50,041 nt of DNA from Firmicutes bacterium HGW-Firmicutes-3 (GTDB lineage: Bacteria > Bacillota > Clostridia > Lachnospirales > Vallitaleaceae): contig PGZS01000002.1 of NCBI GenBank assembly GCA_002841435.1, forward strand, positions 1-50,041. Direction: 5' to 3'. The position numbers were made by a program, and so were the translations under genes. Under the pieces are notes generated by a model, which was not told the DNA's origin, did no database searches, and worked only from the letters and a program-made list of their open reading frames with translations. This document shows positions 29,489-39,029 of this stretch, piece after piece. Within the stretch, counting starts at the first letter, position 1; each line of letters starts with the position of its first letter.

Positions 29489-30010
29489 TCAAGATTTGTT
29501 CATTTTCTTACGAATCTCGTCTAAGGGTATATGGCAGTAACCATAAGGATTTTTTTCTAAATAATCTTGATGATAAGCTTCTGCATCCCAAAACTTTGTT
29601 AGAGGCTGGATTTCCGTTACGATCGGCGTGGAATATTTTTTTTGTTCTTCGAGTTTGGATGTGTTTATAATTTCTAGGTCGTCTTGATCAGTAAAATAGA
29701 TACCGGTTCGGTACTGTTCGCCAATATCTGGCCCTTGACGGTTCAGTAAGGTTGGATCAACAATAGCCCAATATGCTTTGAGTAACTCAGTAAGGCTTAT
29801 TTTACTATCATCATATGCTAAATGACAAGCTTCTGTATGACCGGTTTTTTTAGAGCAAACCTCTTCATAAGTTGGGTTGGCTTTATGACCGTTAGCATAA
29901 CCAACAGTAGATGTCATGACACCATCAATGAGTTTGAAATAGGCTTCAACACCCCAAAAACAACCACCTGCAAATACGATTTCTTTCATCTGTGCAACAA
30001 CTCCTTTCAT
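29489..30010 (-). CDS. msrA: Peptide methionine sulfoxide reductase A
   Basis: [13 protein letters not shown]...[25 protein letters not shown]...[22 protein letters not shown]...AEAYHQDYL. Confidence 0.96.
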   Translation of the reverse strand: MKGVVAQMKEIVFAGGCFWGVEAYFKLIDGVMTSTVGYANGHKANPTYEEVCSKKTGHTEACHLAYDDSKISLTELLKAYWAIVDPTLLNRQGPDIGEQYRTGIYFTDQDDLEIINTSKLEEQKKYSTPIVTEIQPLTKFWDAEAYHQDYLEKNPYGYCHIPLDEIRKKMNKS

Positions 30011-30110
30011 AGATTCATAGTAAAACAGTTGAGGTGAAATAGCAACTATTTATTATCGGTTGATAATACTTCTTGAGAAGTTGATGAAATAATGCTATTA
30101 TATCAATGTT

Positions 30111-30174
30111 GGTTAAAGTGTCATAACTAAGTTTCTCTAAATTACATACAACATGTAGTTTTGTCACTTTAACC
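30111..30174 (+). repeat. Dispersed repeat copies 3 and 4 as an inverted pair
   Basis: GGTTAAAGTGTCATAACTA (30111-30129) and TAGTTTTGTCACTTTAACC (30156-30174): 17/19 complementary. Confidence 0.6.
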
Positions 30175-30210
30175 ATTGTTGTGTTACTATACTATATTGA
30201 GGTGATTGAT

Positions 30211-32022
30211 ATGAAGGGTACTGTTGTGTCTACGTGGTTAAAAACATGTAAAAAAATGCTAGGTGATGATTTAATAGAAGGTGCTTTGATAAAGTCAAAT
30301 ATGGATCCTAACAGAGTTTTTTCGCCACTTGAAGATGTGGAAGATCGCCAGGTATTTGGTTTAATCTCAAATATTGCCTCGGCAGGCAACATGGATGACA
30401 AAAAATTATGGCGTCTTATTGGTACGGATAATTTAGTTACATTTAAAACGGACTACCCTGGTTTTTTCAGAAGAGAAAATGCCTATCAATTTCTGAATTC
30501 AATGAACGACTTGCATGTGATTGTCATGAAAAGATTCTCTGGTGCAAAGCCACCCGCTCTTGACATGACTGTAATAGGTACCAATAAGGTACAGTTTAAA
30601 TATAGTTCCAAAAGAGGCATGTTTGATTATTTTCTAGGTCTTATAGAAGGTGTCAAATCCTATTTCAAAGAGAATTTTTCTATAATTGAAGTCGGACGAA
30701 GTGAAACAGAGCTTACATTGGAAATAGAATTTGAATACCCTGTTGAAGTTATTCGTAAATATACTTTTAATCGATTATTTTCATTGGGATTCATTAAAGA
30801 TATATCTCTTAAAATCAGTCTGGCAACGATGCTGACAGTGGCTGTTTTGGGAAGTATATTAACGATTATTGCACCTGATATTATTGGATTAAGTGCTGTT
30901 GTTGGTTTTACATTTTTATCAGGTCTGGCTTCTTTTGTAAATGCAAAATGGTTGAATAAGCCTTTAAAATTATTAAACAATAGTATTTCGGAAATGCAGC
31001 AAAAAACATATAGTAAAAAATATATCGTTTCTTCAAAAGATCAATATGAAGATTTATTAAATCAGATTGAAAAGTATAAAGACAGTTTGAAGATTGATTT
31101 TCAAGGTTATAACGGTATTGTTGATGAAATGTCTATCTTCAGTAAAACCATGGATGAGATATCAAAAAGCATGGCCTTCACCTCAGATGAGATTGGCGAT
31201 GTGGTTGAACAGCTTGCCTATGCAGCAACCAGTCAAGCAGAAGAGACTGAAAGCTCAATCTATATGCTTAATGACAATATCAACGAGGTTAAACGTATCG
31301 CTCATGAAGAAAATGAGAATAAAGATGAATTAGAAATTTCGGTTAAGAAGATAGAAGATAGCTTTGATCATGTTGAAAAAACAGCTTATGAGATTCAAAT
31401 CATTTTAAAACACTTCGAAAAAGTTAAAGAAAATGGCCTTAAACTAAAAGATAATGCTCAGGGTATAACCAACATTGTATCTTTGGTATCTGCCATATCA
31501 CGCCAGACAAATTTGTTGGCACTGAACGCATCTATAGAAGCAGCAAGAGCCGGTGAAGCAGGAAAAGGCTTTGCAGTAGTAGCCGAAGAAGTGCGTAAGT
31601 TATCAGAAGCAACCAATGATGCTGTAGGTAAGATTAACAGTAGGCTTGGGGATTTTGTTAGTGAGATTGGTCAGATGGTCACGGATGTCGATCATCAATA
31701 TTCAAGTCTTGAAGATGAGAATAAAAAATTATCTCATGCGGTCAGTGCTTCAGGGGTAGCAAAAGAAACAATACAAGAAGTAGCCAATAAAATGGTTGAG
31801 ACATCAAAGAAGCTAGAGACAGAGACAGAAGCAATAGCCAAAGTATTTACGAATATGGAGTCATTAGCGGCCATTGCAGAAGAAAACTCTGCATCAGCAC
31901 AACAAGTAAGTGCGAATGTCACCAATTATACTGAGCAAATTCACAATTTAAGTGGGAATATTAGTACGTTTAAAGGTATTACAGCAGGATTTAGTGAAGA
32001 CTTAAGTGTTTATAAGATATAG
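30211..32022 (+). CDS. H-NOX (heme NO/O2-binding) domain methyl-accepting chemotaxis protein
   Basis: [20 protein letters not shown]...[13 protein letters not shown]...[18 protein letters not shown]...[17 protein letters not shown]; two TM; MCP hairpin tip [34 protein letters not shown]. Confidence 0.95.
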   Translation: MKGTVVSTWLKTCKKMLGDDLIEGALIKSNMDPNRVFSPLEDVEDRQVFGLISNIASAGNMDDKKLWRLIGTDNLVTFKTDYPGFFRRENAYQFLNSMNDLHVIVMKRFSGAKPPALDMTVIGTNKVQFKYSSKRGMFDYFLGLIEGVKSYFKENFSIIEVGRSETELTLEIEFEYPVEVIRKYTFNRLFSLGFIKDISLKISLATMLTVAVLGSILTIIAPDIIGLSAVVGFTFLSGLASFVNAKWLNKPLKLLNNSISEMQQKTYSKKYIVSSKDQYEDLLNQIEKYKDSLKIDFQGYNGIVDEMSIFSKTMDEISKSMAFTSDEIGDVVEQLAYAATSQAEETESSIYMLNDNINEVKRIAHEENENKDELEISVKKIEDSFDHVEKTAYEIQIILKHFEKVKENGLKLKDNAQGITNIVSLVSAISRQTNLLALNASIEAARAGEAGKGFAVVAEEVRKLSEATNDAVGKINSRLGDFVSEIGQMVTDVDHQYSSLEDENKKLSHAVSASGVAKETIQEVANKMVETSKKLETETEAIAKVFTNMESLAAIAEENSASAQQVSANVTNYTEQIHNLSGNISTFKGITAGFSEDLSVYKI

Positions 32023-32033
32023 TATGATTAAGG

Positions 32034-32065
32034 CAAGCGTATGTGAATAGTACGCTTGTTTTTTT
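32034..32065 (+). terminator. Intrinsic terminator
   Basis: CAAGCGTA-tgtgaatag-TACGCTTGTTTTTTT. Confidence 0.85.
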
Positions 32066-32110
32066 GCTTTGATTAAGGGTAATGTATTATAATAATCGTA
32101 GATGTAACAC

Positions 32111-32157
32111 ACAGCTTTTCCTCGCCTTACACTTCGTACGGTCATCGGAAAAGCTGT
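32111..32157 (+). repeat. Inverted repeat of unknown function
   Basis: ACAGCTTTTCC ... GGAAAAGCTGT, 25-nt loop. Confidence 0.5.
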
Positions 32158-32258
32158 ATATCACATACTCGATAAAAGCTTGCCAATAATCATAGAATTC
32201 GATAATATAGTAAATAGGATAAAAATCAGAATTTGGACAAGAAAAGGTGGAAAATCAA

Positions 32259-33281
32259 ATGGAGCAGACCATGGAAAATCTTATAATACCCAATGGCTAT
32301 AAAACAGATCTGGATATTAAGGAAACAGAAAAAGCCATCAAACTTATTAAGGACTTTTTTGAAAGGGACTTGGCAAGACAACTTAAACTTTCAAGAGTAT
32401 CCGCACCATTATTTGTTAGACCTGAAACAGGTATGAATGATAACTTAAATGGAGTGGAACGACCCGTTGCCTTTGCAGTAAAAGCAATTGGCGATAAAGA
32501 AGTTGAGATTGTGCATTCTCTGGCAAAGTGGAAAAGAATGGCTTTGAAGCGTTATAGGTTTGAAGTGGGTGAAGGCTTATATACAGATATGAATGCAATA
32601 CGTAGAGATGAGGAAACGGATAATTTACACTCTATCTATGTGGACCAATGGGACTGGGAAAAAATCATCCACAAAGAAGATAGAAATGAGTCAACCCTAA
32701 GAGATACGGTTAACAGCATCTATAGAATATTTAAAGATACAGAAGCGCTTATTACCCGACATTATCCGAGCATTGAAGCATTTTTGCCGGAAGAAATTAC
32801 TTTTATGACAACTCAGGAACTGGAAGATTTATACCCTGATTTAATACCAAAGGAAAGAGAAGATAGAATTACCAAAGAAAAGAAGGCTGTATTTTTAATG
32901 CAAATCGGTCATACACTTAATTCCGGAGAAAGACATGATGGCCGAGCTCCGGACTATGATGATTGGACCTTGAACGGTGACATCCTATTTTGGTATCCCT
33001 TGTTAGAACGTGGATTTGAATTGTCCTCTATGGGCATTAGGGTGGATGAAGAAGCTCTTAATGAGCAACTTGAATTATCCGGATGCGAAGATCGAAAGAA
33101 ATACCCTTTCCACCAATCACTGCTTAATGGCGAACTACCATACACGATGGGTGGGGGTATAGGTCAATCAAGGTTATGTATGTTTTTTTTACGTAAAGCA
33201 CACATTGGAGAAGTTCAATCCTCCATATGGCCGGACGCAATGGTTGAATTATGTGGGGACAATAATATCCTGCTACTCTAG
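32259..33281 (+). CDS. asnA: Aspartate--ammonia ligase
   Basis: [43 protein letters not shown]...[11 protein letters not shown]...[28 protein letters not shown]. Confidence 0.95.
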   Translation: MEQTMENLIIPNGYKTDLDIKETEKAIKLIKDFFERDLARQLKLSRVSAPLFVRPETGMNDNLNGVERPVAFAVKAIGDKEVEIVHSLAKWKRMALKRYRFEVGEGLYTDMNAIRRDEETDNLHSIYVDQWDWEKIIHKEDRNESTLRDTVNSIYRIFKDTEALITRHYPSIEAFLPEEITFMTTQELEDLYPDLIPKEREDRITKEKKAVFLMQIGHTLNSGERHDGRAPDYDDWTLNGDILFWYPLLERGFELSSMGIRVDEEALNEQLELSGCEDRKKYPFHQSLLNGELPYTMGGGIGQSRLCMFFLRKAHIGEVQSSIWPDAMVELCGDNNILLL

Positions 33282-33326
33282 ATAAAACAAAGTTATACTT
33301 AAACATAGTAAGGTTATTGGAGGTCA

Positions 33327-33836
33327 ATGATGGCATATCAACGTATTCATTTTAATGACAAAATGCAAGAAGGTTTTTATGATCTTACAGAAGAAATCGG
33401 TCAGAATTTTCATGAAATGTTTGAACCGGAGTTGACACCCAAAGAGATGTTAGCTCTTGGTGTCTTTGGCGGTAAATATATGACGGACTGTAGGGATGAA
33501 TTTCCAAGTTCATGGTTTGAAGGTGCGAAACTTTCACCACAGAAGAAAGACATCCGTCTGAATTACTTTGAAGTAGATGCATCCTTACCCTTACAAGCAT
33601 GGCAAGAAAAAGGTTGGATTTATCCGGGAGACCCTAGGGGTTGGTTTCAATGGTATTGCAGATATTATTTTGGCAGACGCTTGCCTGAAGAGGATCTAAG
33701 ACAGATAAAACGATGGAAAGCGATGAGGCGTCACATAGGTGCCATAAAGAAAAATTGTCAACCTTTAGATATGAGTTGCAGAAAGAAGCAAAGACAGGCG
33801 TTGTTACACTGGGCATATGACAGCCGTAAGATATGA
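33327..33836 (+). CDS. Conserved hypothetical protein
   Basis: ALGVFGGKYMTDCRDEFPSSWF...DPRGWFQWYCRYYFGRRLPEED; GGAGG RBS. Confidence 0.75.
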   Translation: MMAYQRIHFNDKMQEGFYDLTEEIGQNFHEMFEPELTPKEMLALGVFGGKYMTDCRDEFPSSWFEGAKLSPQKKDIRLNYFEVDASLPLQAWQEKGWIYPGDPRGWFQWYCRYYFGRRLPEEDLRQIKRWKAMRRHIGAIKKNCQPLDMSCRKKQRQALLHWAYDSRKI

Positions 33837-33935
33837 CTCTATGTCATGACATGGTGAAGTGTTGTTGCATTGACACTTGTATTTTATAGGCTTAGACTGA
33901 AGTAAAGATATTGTTATTAATAAAGGAGGACAACC

Positions 33936-34601
33936 ATGAATCTAGCCAAATACATTGACCACACGATATTAAAGCCAGACGCAAGACGGGATGAAGTCGA
34001 AAGAATATGTGATGAAGCCAAAGAATATGGCTTTGCATCTGTTTGTGTGAATGTAGCCCATACTAAGTTTGTTAGTGAAGCATTAAAAGACAGCGATGTT
34101 AAAACTTGTACAGTAGTAGGGTTCCCCCTAGGTGCTGTAATACCTGAAGTAAAAGCATATGAAACTAGAAAAGCCGTAGAAAACGGATCAGATGAGATTG
34201 ACATGGTGATTAATATTGGTGCCTTAAAGGATCAAGATTATGAGCTGGTAGAAAGAGACATTAAAGAAGTCGTAGCAGCAGCAGAGGGTGCTCTCGTTAA
34301 GGTGATTTTTGAAACCTGTCTATTATCCTCAGATGAGATTGTAAAAGCTTGTGAATTGTCTATGGCTGCAGGTGCAGATTTTGTTAAGACAAGTACCGGT
34401 TTTAGCACGGGTGGTGCAACGGTTGAAGATGTTACGTTGATGAAAAAGACCATTGGTAATGCAGGAAAAGTGAAAGCATCCGGTGGTATTCGTGATTATG
34501 AGCAAGCCATTAAGATGATTGAAGCCGGTGCAGAACGTATAGGTGCCTCCGCCGGTATCGCAATAGTCAAACATGAAACAACCAAAGGAACAGGTTATTA
34601 G
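33936..34601 (+). CDS. deoC: Deoxyribose-phosphate aldolase
   Basis: [15 protein letters not shown]...[10 protein letters not shown]...TVVGFPLGA...[14 protein letters not shown]...[14 protein letters not shown]...[12 protein letters not shown]. Confidence 0.97.
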   Translation: MNLAKYIDHTILKPDARRDEVERICDEAKEYGFASVCVNVAHTKFVSEALKDSDVKTCTVVGFPLGAVIPEVKAYETRKAVENGSDEIDMVINIGALKDQDYELVERDIKEVVAAAEGALVKVIFETCLLSSDEIVKACELSMAAGADFVKTSTGFSTGGATVEDVTLMKKTIGNAGKVKASGGIRDYEQAIKMIEAGAERIGASAGIAIVKHETTKGTGY

Positions 34602-34612
34602 ATTTACTTAAA

Positions 34613-34653
34613 AAATGGACACTCTTTTCATGAAAAGAGTGTCCATTTTTTTG
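34613..34653 (+). terminator. Intrinsic terminator
   Basis: AAAATGGACACTCTTTTCATGAAAAGAGTGTCCATTTTTTT. Confidence 0.92.
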
Positions 34654-34698
34654 CTTTATTAAGCGTTTTCGATTTAACATCGTGATTTTAGCCCTTTA

Positions 34699-35814
34699 TC
34701 ATTCTTGGATTGTATTGTCATCTTGAAGAATACGAAATAATTCATCCAGCAACAGATCATTATCATCCTTACATAAAATGCAAAACCTCAAGAATTTATT
34801 GGATAAGAATGGAAAACTTGAAGCATCACGTATCATGAGATTTTTCTGAATGAGCTTTTCAAAAACATCGAAACTATTATGGGGTGTTAAAAGTTTTATT
34901 AATATGAAATTAGCGGTTGCAGGATAAACCTTGACAGTTGGCCAGAGCTCCAAAATACTTAAGATGCGTTGACGCTCAGTTGAGATAAGGTGTCTGCTCT
35001 TGTCGATATAGGCTAGGTCTTGTATCATTAGTTCTCCTGCGTATGCAGCTAAGGAGTTGATGGTCCACGGATTTTTTAAATCATTAATTTTATGAATAAG
35101 GGCTTTGTTACCACTGATACCATAACCAAGTCTTAACCCCGGAGCCGCATAGAACTTAGATACACCACGAATAATAAAAAGATTCTGATAAAAAGGCGTC
35201 AACGATACGGCAGAGACATCATGAACATCCTCAGCAAATTCCACATAGGTTTCATCTATGACAACATCTACATCTTGTTCAAGGCAAAAATCCAAGATTT
35301 CTCTCATTTCCTTTTTGAAAATAGAAGTCGATGTGGGATTATTTGGGTTACATATAACCAGTAAATCCGTTTGTTCGGATAGGTGTTGTTTTAGATTTTC
35401 AATGTTAATTTTAAAGTCATCTTCTTCAAGAAGGGGAAAGTATCTGGATTTTCCATCATTGATAAAAATCTCTCTCTCATATTCAGAATAGGTAGGACCA
35501 ATAATTAAAGCATTCTGAGGATGGAGTACTTTTATAAATAAAGAAATGAGTTCAGTTGAACCGTTGCCAACCAGAATATCTTCATAGGGAGCACCAATAT
35601 ACTTCCCTAATGTTTTTCGAAGACTTAAGTAGTCTCGGTCAGGATAGGCTGCAATTAGGTGAATTTGTCTTGCCAGTTCTTCCTGTATGGTGCTTGAGAG
35701 TCCAAGAGGGTTGACATTACCACTGAAATTAATAATATCAGAGGGTATTAAATTGTAGTGGGCAGCTATTTTTTCTAAATCGCTACCATGAAAATGCTGT
35801 AGAATATTAGCCAT
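34699..35814 (-). CDS. PLP-dependent aminotransferase, CobD/HisC-like
   Basis: IINFSGNVNPLG...PDRDYLSLRKTLGKYIG...ILVGNGSTELI...CNPNNPTS...VVIDETYVEF...RGVSKFYAAPGLRLGYGI. Confidence 0.85.
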   Translation of the reverse strand: MANILQHFHGSDLEKIAAHYNLIPSDIINFSGNVNPLGLSSTIQEELARQIHLIAAYPDRDYLSLRKTLGKYIGAPYEDILVGNGSTELISLFIKVLHPQNALIIGPTYSEYEREIFINDGKSRYFPLLEEDDFKINIENLKQHLSEQTDLLVICNPNNPTSTSIFKKEMREILDFCLEQDVDVVIDETYVEFAEDVHDVSAVSLTPFYQNLFIIRGVSKFYAAPGLRLGYGISGNKALIHKINDLKNPWTINSLAAYAGELMIQDLAYIDKSRHLISTERQRILSILELWPTVKVYPATANFILIKLLTPHNSFDVFEKLIQKNLMIRDASSFPFLSNKFLRFCILCKDDNDLLLDELFRILQDDNTIQE

Positions 35815-35907
35815 GGAGATAACCTCCTTATATTTGAATATTAGATGATGAGATTAATTATACACAGTAATTAAAAGATTGCAAGAGAATCTATTCGCCT
35901 CAATGCG

Positions 35908-35936
35908 TTGTTTGGAAACTTGAGGAATGTTATAAT
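35908..35936 (+). promoter_or_regulatory. Putative promoter of the Hsp70 cluster
   Basis: TTGTTT-17 nt-TATAAT (35931-35936). Confidence 0.5.
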
Positions 35937-35999
35937 GGGTATACCTTAAAACACGTACCGTGGATATATTGTAAGTTCGAAACTAAGGAGATTTTTATA

Positions 36000-38900
36000 A
36001 TGGATTGTGATTTTGAAGAACGCATTGAGGCAGATTATGAGTTGCTGTTGCCAAGACCCGTATTTTCTACTGAACATATAAATATAACCATCGAAGAAGA
36101 CAAGAAGTATTTTGGCAGAATTTTAATGGAAAACATAGGTGAAGGGTATTTTTTTGCTCATGTTACGGTATACGGAAAAGGTATACATTTAGAGCATCAA
36201 AGAGTTGAAGGAAATAAAACCGATTTAGCCTTTGGAGTGGATGCTAAGGATTACAAAATTGGCGAAGCAATCGATGGATATGTATTGTTTACCTACCAAG
36301 GCGGAGAAAAGAAAATCACGATTAAAGGACAGATTATTCAGACGCCCACATCTTTGGATGCATGGATTAAACCGATAAAAAAAGTATCAATAGATCAACC
36401 GCTAGCTCAAAGAAAAGCTTATCAGATTGTCATGAGTAAGAAGTCATATAACAGTCAGGAAGCAGCTAGAATTCTTATTTACAATCAAGAAATATACCCC
36501 ATAACAATAAAAGCAAGGACGAAAGATAAAGATCTATTGTTTGAAAATCCCTTTATAACAGTTGAGGAAATGGGTTATCTGGATGTTAGGCTAAATACTT
36601 CTTTATTTTCTAGATTAAGATATGGTTATTACAATAGGTATTTGCCGGTTATTGAGAAAAGCATTGTATTAGAAATACACACAGAAAATGGCTATGAAGA
36701 TGTTGACTGTAACTTGACTTTTACTAAGCTTATGGATTTTCATGTTGAAGGAAAAATAACATCCGAAGCAGAATTTAGGCAATCCCTTATTGAAGTTCAT
36801 AAATTGTACACATCCTATCTTTTGAAACAGGATAAGCATATTTTAAATAAAACAATTCTTATCCTTAAGCGCGCTATTGCATATCATTTAACCGATATGA
36901 ACCTTAGACTTTTTTTTATCATGCTATTATTGGATATGCATGAGGTGGATGAAGTTAACAATCAGCTCATAGCCCTTTCAAAATACAAGCAATATTATTT
37001 TGACCTTGACCCCAAAAATCATAGTGAATTAATTTCTACGCTCTACGATTGGATAAAGGGTGATGATGTGACTGAAATAATAAAGCATTGGCCCATGACA
37101 CCAATGAAGCAAATGTTTCGTATGCATCTTTTTAACTCCACACATCTTACTTTTCATGATTTTGAAAAGCTATACATGGAAGGGATTAGGAGCCCATTTC
37201 TTTATGCAGAAGCAACGGTCCTCCTTAACCGTAAACCTATGGTTCCACTTGGGCCATCTAAGTTTTACAGATCTTTACTTAGATGGGCGCTTAATAAAAA
37301 TATGTTGTCAGATCAATGGATAAATCTTATTGAAAACAGATATTATCAAGTCACTCAGACGGAGGTATTAGATAGTAATTTGTGCTATAAACTATATGCA
37401 ATGCGGTTTTCAATGAACCTTCAAAAAATGTTGTGTACATTCCTGATTCATGAACAAAGAACAGATTCAAAGGCCTATTCGATTTATGCAGCAGTATTAA
37501 AAGAAAATATTTTCATTAAGGATTTAATGACCTACTATATTAAATCGGCTTTTTCTAATCGCTTAAACATCGAAGTAGAGAACTTGACTTTAATGACCGT
37601 ATATCAGAATTTAACCCATGATGAAATGGCTTATTGTCTAAAACAATATGGTCAAAAATCACGCCCAAATGAAAGCTATTATGGTGTGTATAGAAGGTTG
37701 TATTATGATTTTTTACCCACTTGCATACATGAAGGTATAAGTGAAGACGAGGGTGTGCTTGTTTTAAGAGAAATAGAGTATCTTTTAGAAAAACAACAAT
37801 GGATTGAGCTAAAAGCATTAATCTCAAATAAAGGTCTAAAGCAGTTGGTCTCTATAGATGAAAAAATAATAAAAGAACTATTAGAACGCGGTATTGAAGG
37901 TCTGGACTTTAAATGGCTTGAGCAACAATTGGACTTGAAGACGATATTTAGATTGATTTCAGATGAACACTATAGAGTTTATGTTAATCTATTGCTGAAT
38001 CAAGAACGTTTCAAAGATCTTATAATATTAGAGAATGACCGGCTTCTTAGTCGAGACAATGGACAAATATTAATAGGAATTCTTAAGAAGTTACGTGAGA
38101 AAAAAAGTGAATATGCTTATGATTTAGCTTATAGAATGAATAAGATGAACATCAATCATCCTATAGTACTTGAGATCATATCAGAAACATATGAAGACTG
38201 CCTTGAGAGTATGCTGGATTTTCTGAACCAAATGCTAACAGTAGGCGTTCGATCAAAAAACTATATGGAACGTGTCCTTTATAAAGGTGCTATAACAAGG
38301 CTTGACCATGACCGTATTTATGAAGCTTATTTGAATTATAGAGAGATGTTTTATGATCAAGTCGTATATGAAGCCATGGATCGCTACTATGCAGCTCGTA
38401 TTTTGATTGAAGAAACTTATGGTACCCAAAGGTTGATTGAGGTGTTTGAGGAAGATATCTACAAATGCCGACATCCTTTTCCGATTGGTTTAGCATTACT
38501 AAAGCTATACGACCACTATGACAAAAAAAACGAAGTAATTTCGAATAATCTTGTCAAAAATGCTGTAAAGAATGGTATAATATTTCCGTGGTTTGCCAAC
38601 TTAGCCATCCCTTACCTAGAAACAAGTCGATTTAGAAAAGGTACTTTTTTTTCTTATAATTGCAGATCTAAGATGGATGTGACCATGCACTATAGGGCGG
38701 ATGGACAAGAGACATACCAAACGCTTCAAATGAAGCATGTAGCTTTTGGTCTTTTCATAGGCTATATCATTACTTTTTACATGGACCATGTGGATTACTA
38801 CTTTGTTGAAGCTTCTGAAGACGGAAAAAGTGATATAACAGAGAGTCATCAGTTTGTCCAATCAAAGTTCCTTGAACCACAAAACGAATGGAACGGGTTT

Positions 38901-39020
38901 GATGTGATTAACTCAATTAAGATGAGTCAAATGATGAAAGACGATGAAAGTTTGGATAACATCATGCGGCATCATATAGAGATTAGAAAAACAATCAGAG
39001 ACACGATGGAAATACTGTGA
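36000..39020 (+). CDS. Large protein (1006 aa), DUF5717-like; N-terminal beta-domain then helical repeats
   Basis: Intact ORF with AAGGAG-like RBS; beta-rich first ~240 aa, alpha-helical remainder; family assignment by memory only. Confidence 0.7.
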   Translation: MDCDFEERIEADYELLLPRPVFSTEHINITIEEDKKYFGRILMENIGEGYFFAHVTVYGKGIHLEHQRVEGNKTDLAFGVDAKDYKIGEAIDGYVLFTYQGGEKKITIKGQIIQTPTSLDAWIKPIKKVSIDQPLAQRKAYQIVMSKKSYNSQEAARILIYNQEIYPITIKARTKDKDLLFENPFITVEEMGYLDVRLNTSLFSRLRYGYYNRYLPVIEKSIVLEIHTENGYEDVDCNLTFTKLMDFHVEGKITSEAEFRQSLIEVHKLYTSYLLKQDKHILNKTILILKRAIAYHLTDMNLRLFFIMLLLDMHEVDEVNNQLIALSKYKQYYFDLDPKNHSELISTLYDWIKGDDVTEIIKHWPMTPMKQMFRMHLFNSTHLTFHDFEKLYMEGIRSPFLYAEATVLLNRKPMVPLGPSKFYRSLLRWALNKNMLSDQWINLIENRYYQVTQTEVLDSNLCYKLYAMRFSMNLQKMLCTFLIHEQRTDSKAYSIYAAVLKENIFIKDLMTYYIKSAFSNRLNIEVENLTLMTVYQNLTHDEMAYCLKQYGQKSRPNESYYGVYRRLYYDFLPTCIHEGISEDEGVLVLREIEYLLEKQQWIELKALISNKGLKQLVSIDEKIIKELLERGIEGLDFKWLEQQLDLKTIFRLISDEHYRVYVNLLLNQERFKDLIILENDRLLSRDNGQILIGILKKLREKKSEYAYDLAYRMNKMNINHPIVLEIISETYEDCLESMLDFLNQMLTVGVRSKNYMERVLYKGAITRLDHDRIYEAYLNYREMFYDQVVYEAMDRYYAARILIEETYGTQRLIEVFEEDIYKCRHPFPIGLALLKLYDHYDKKNEVISNNLVKNAVKNGIIFPWFANLAIPYLETSRFRKGTFFSYNCRSKMDVTMHYRADGQETYQTLQMKHVAFGLFIGYIITFYMDHVDYYFVEASEDGKSDITESHQFVQSKFLEPQNEWNGFDVINSIKMSQMMKDDESLDNIMRHHIEIRKTIRDTMEIL

Positions 39021-39029
39021 GGATAAAAA

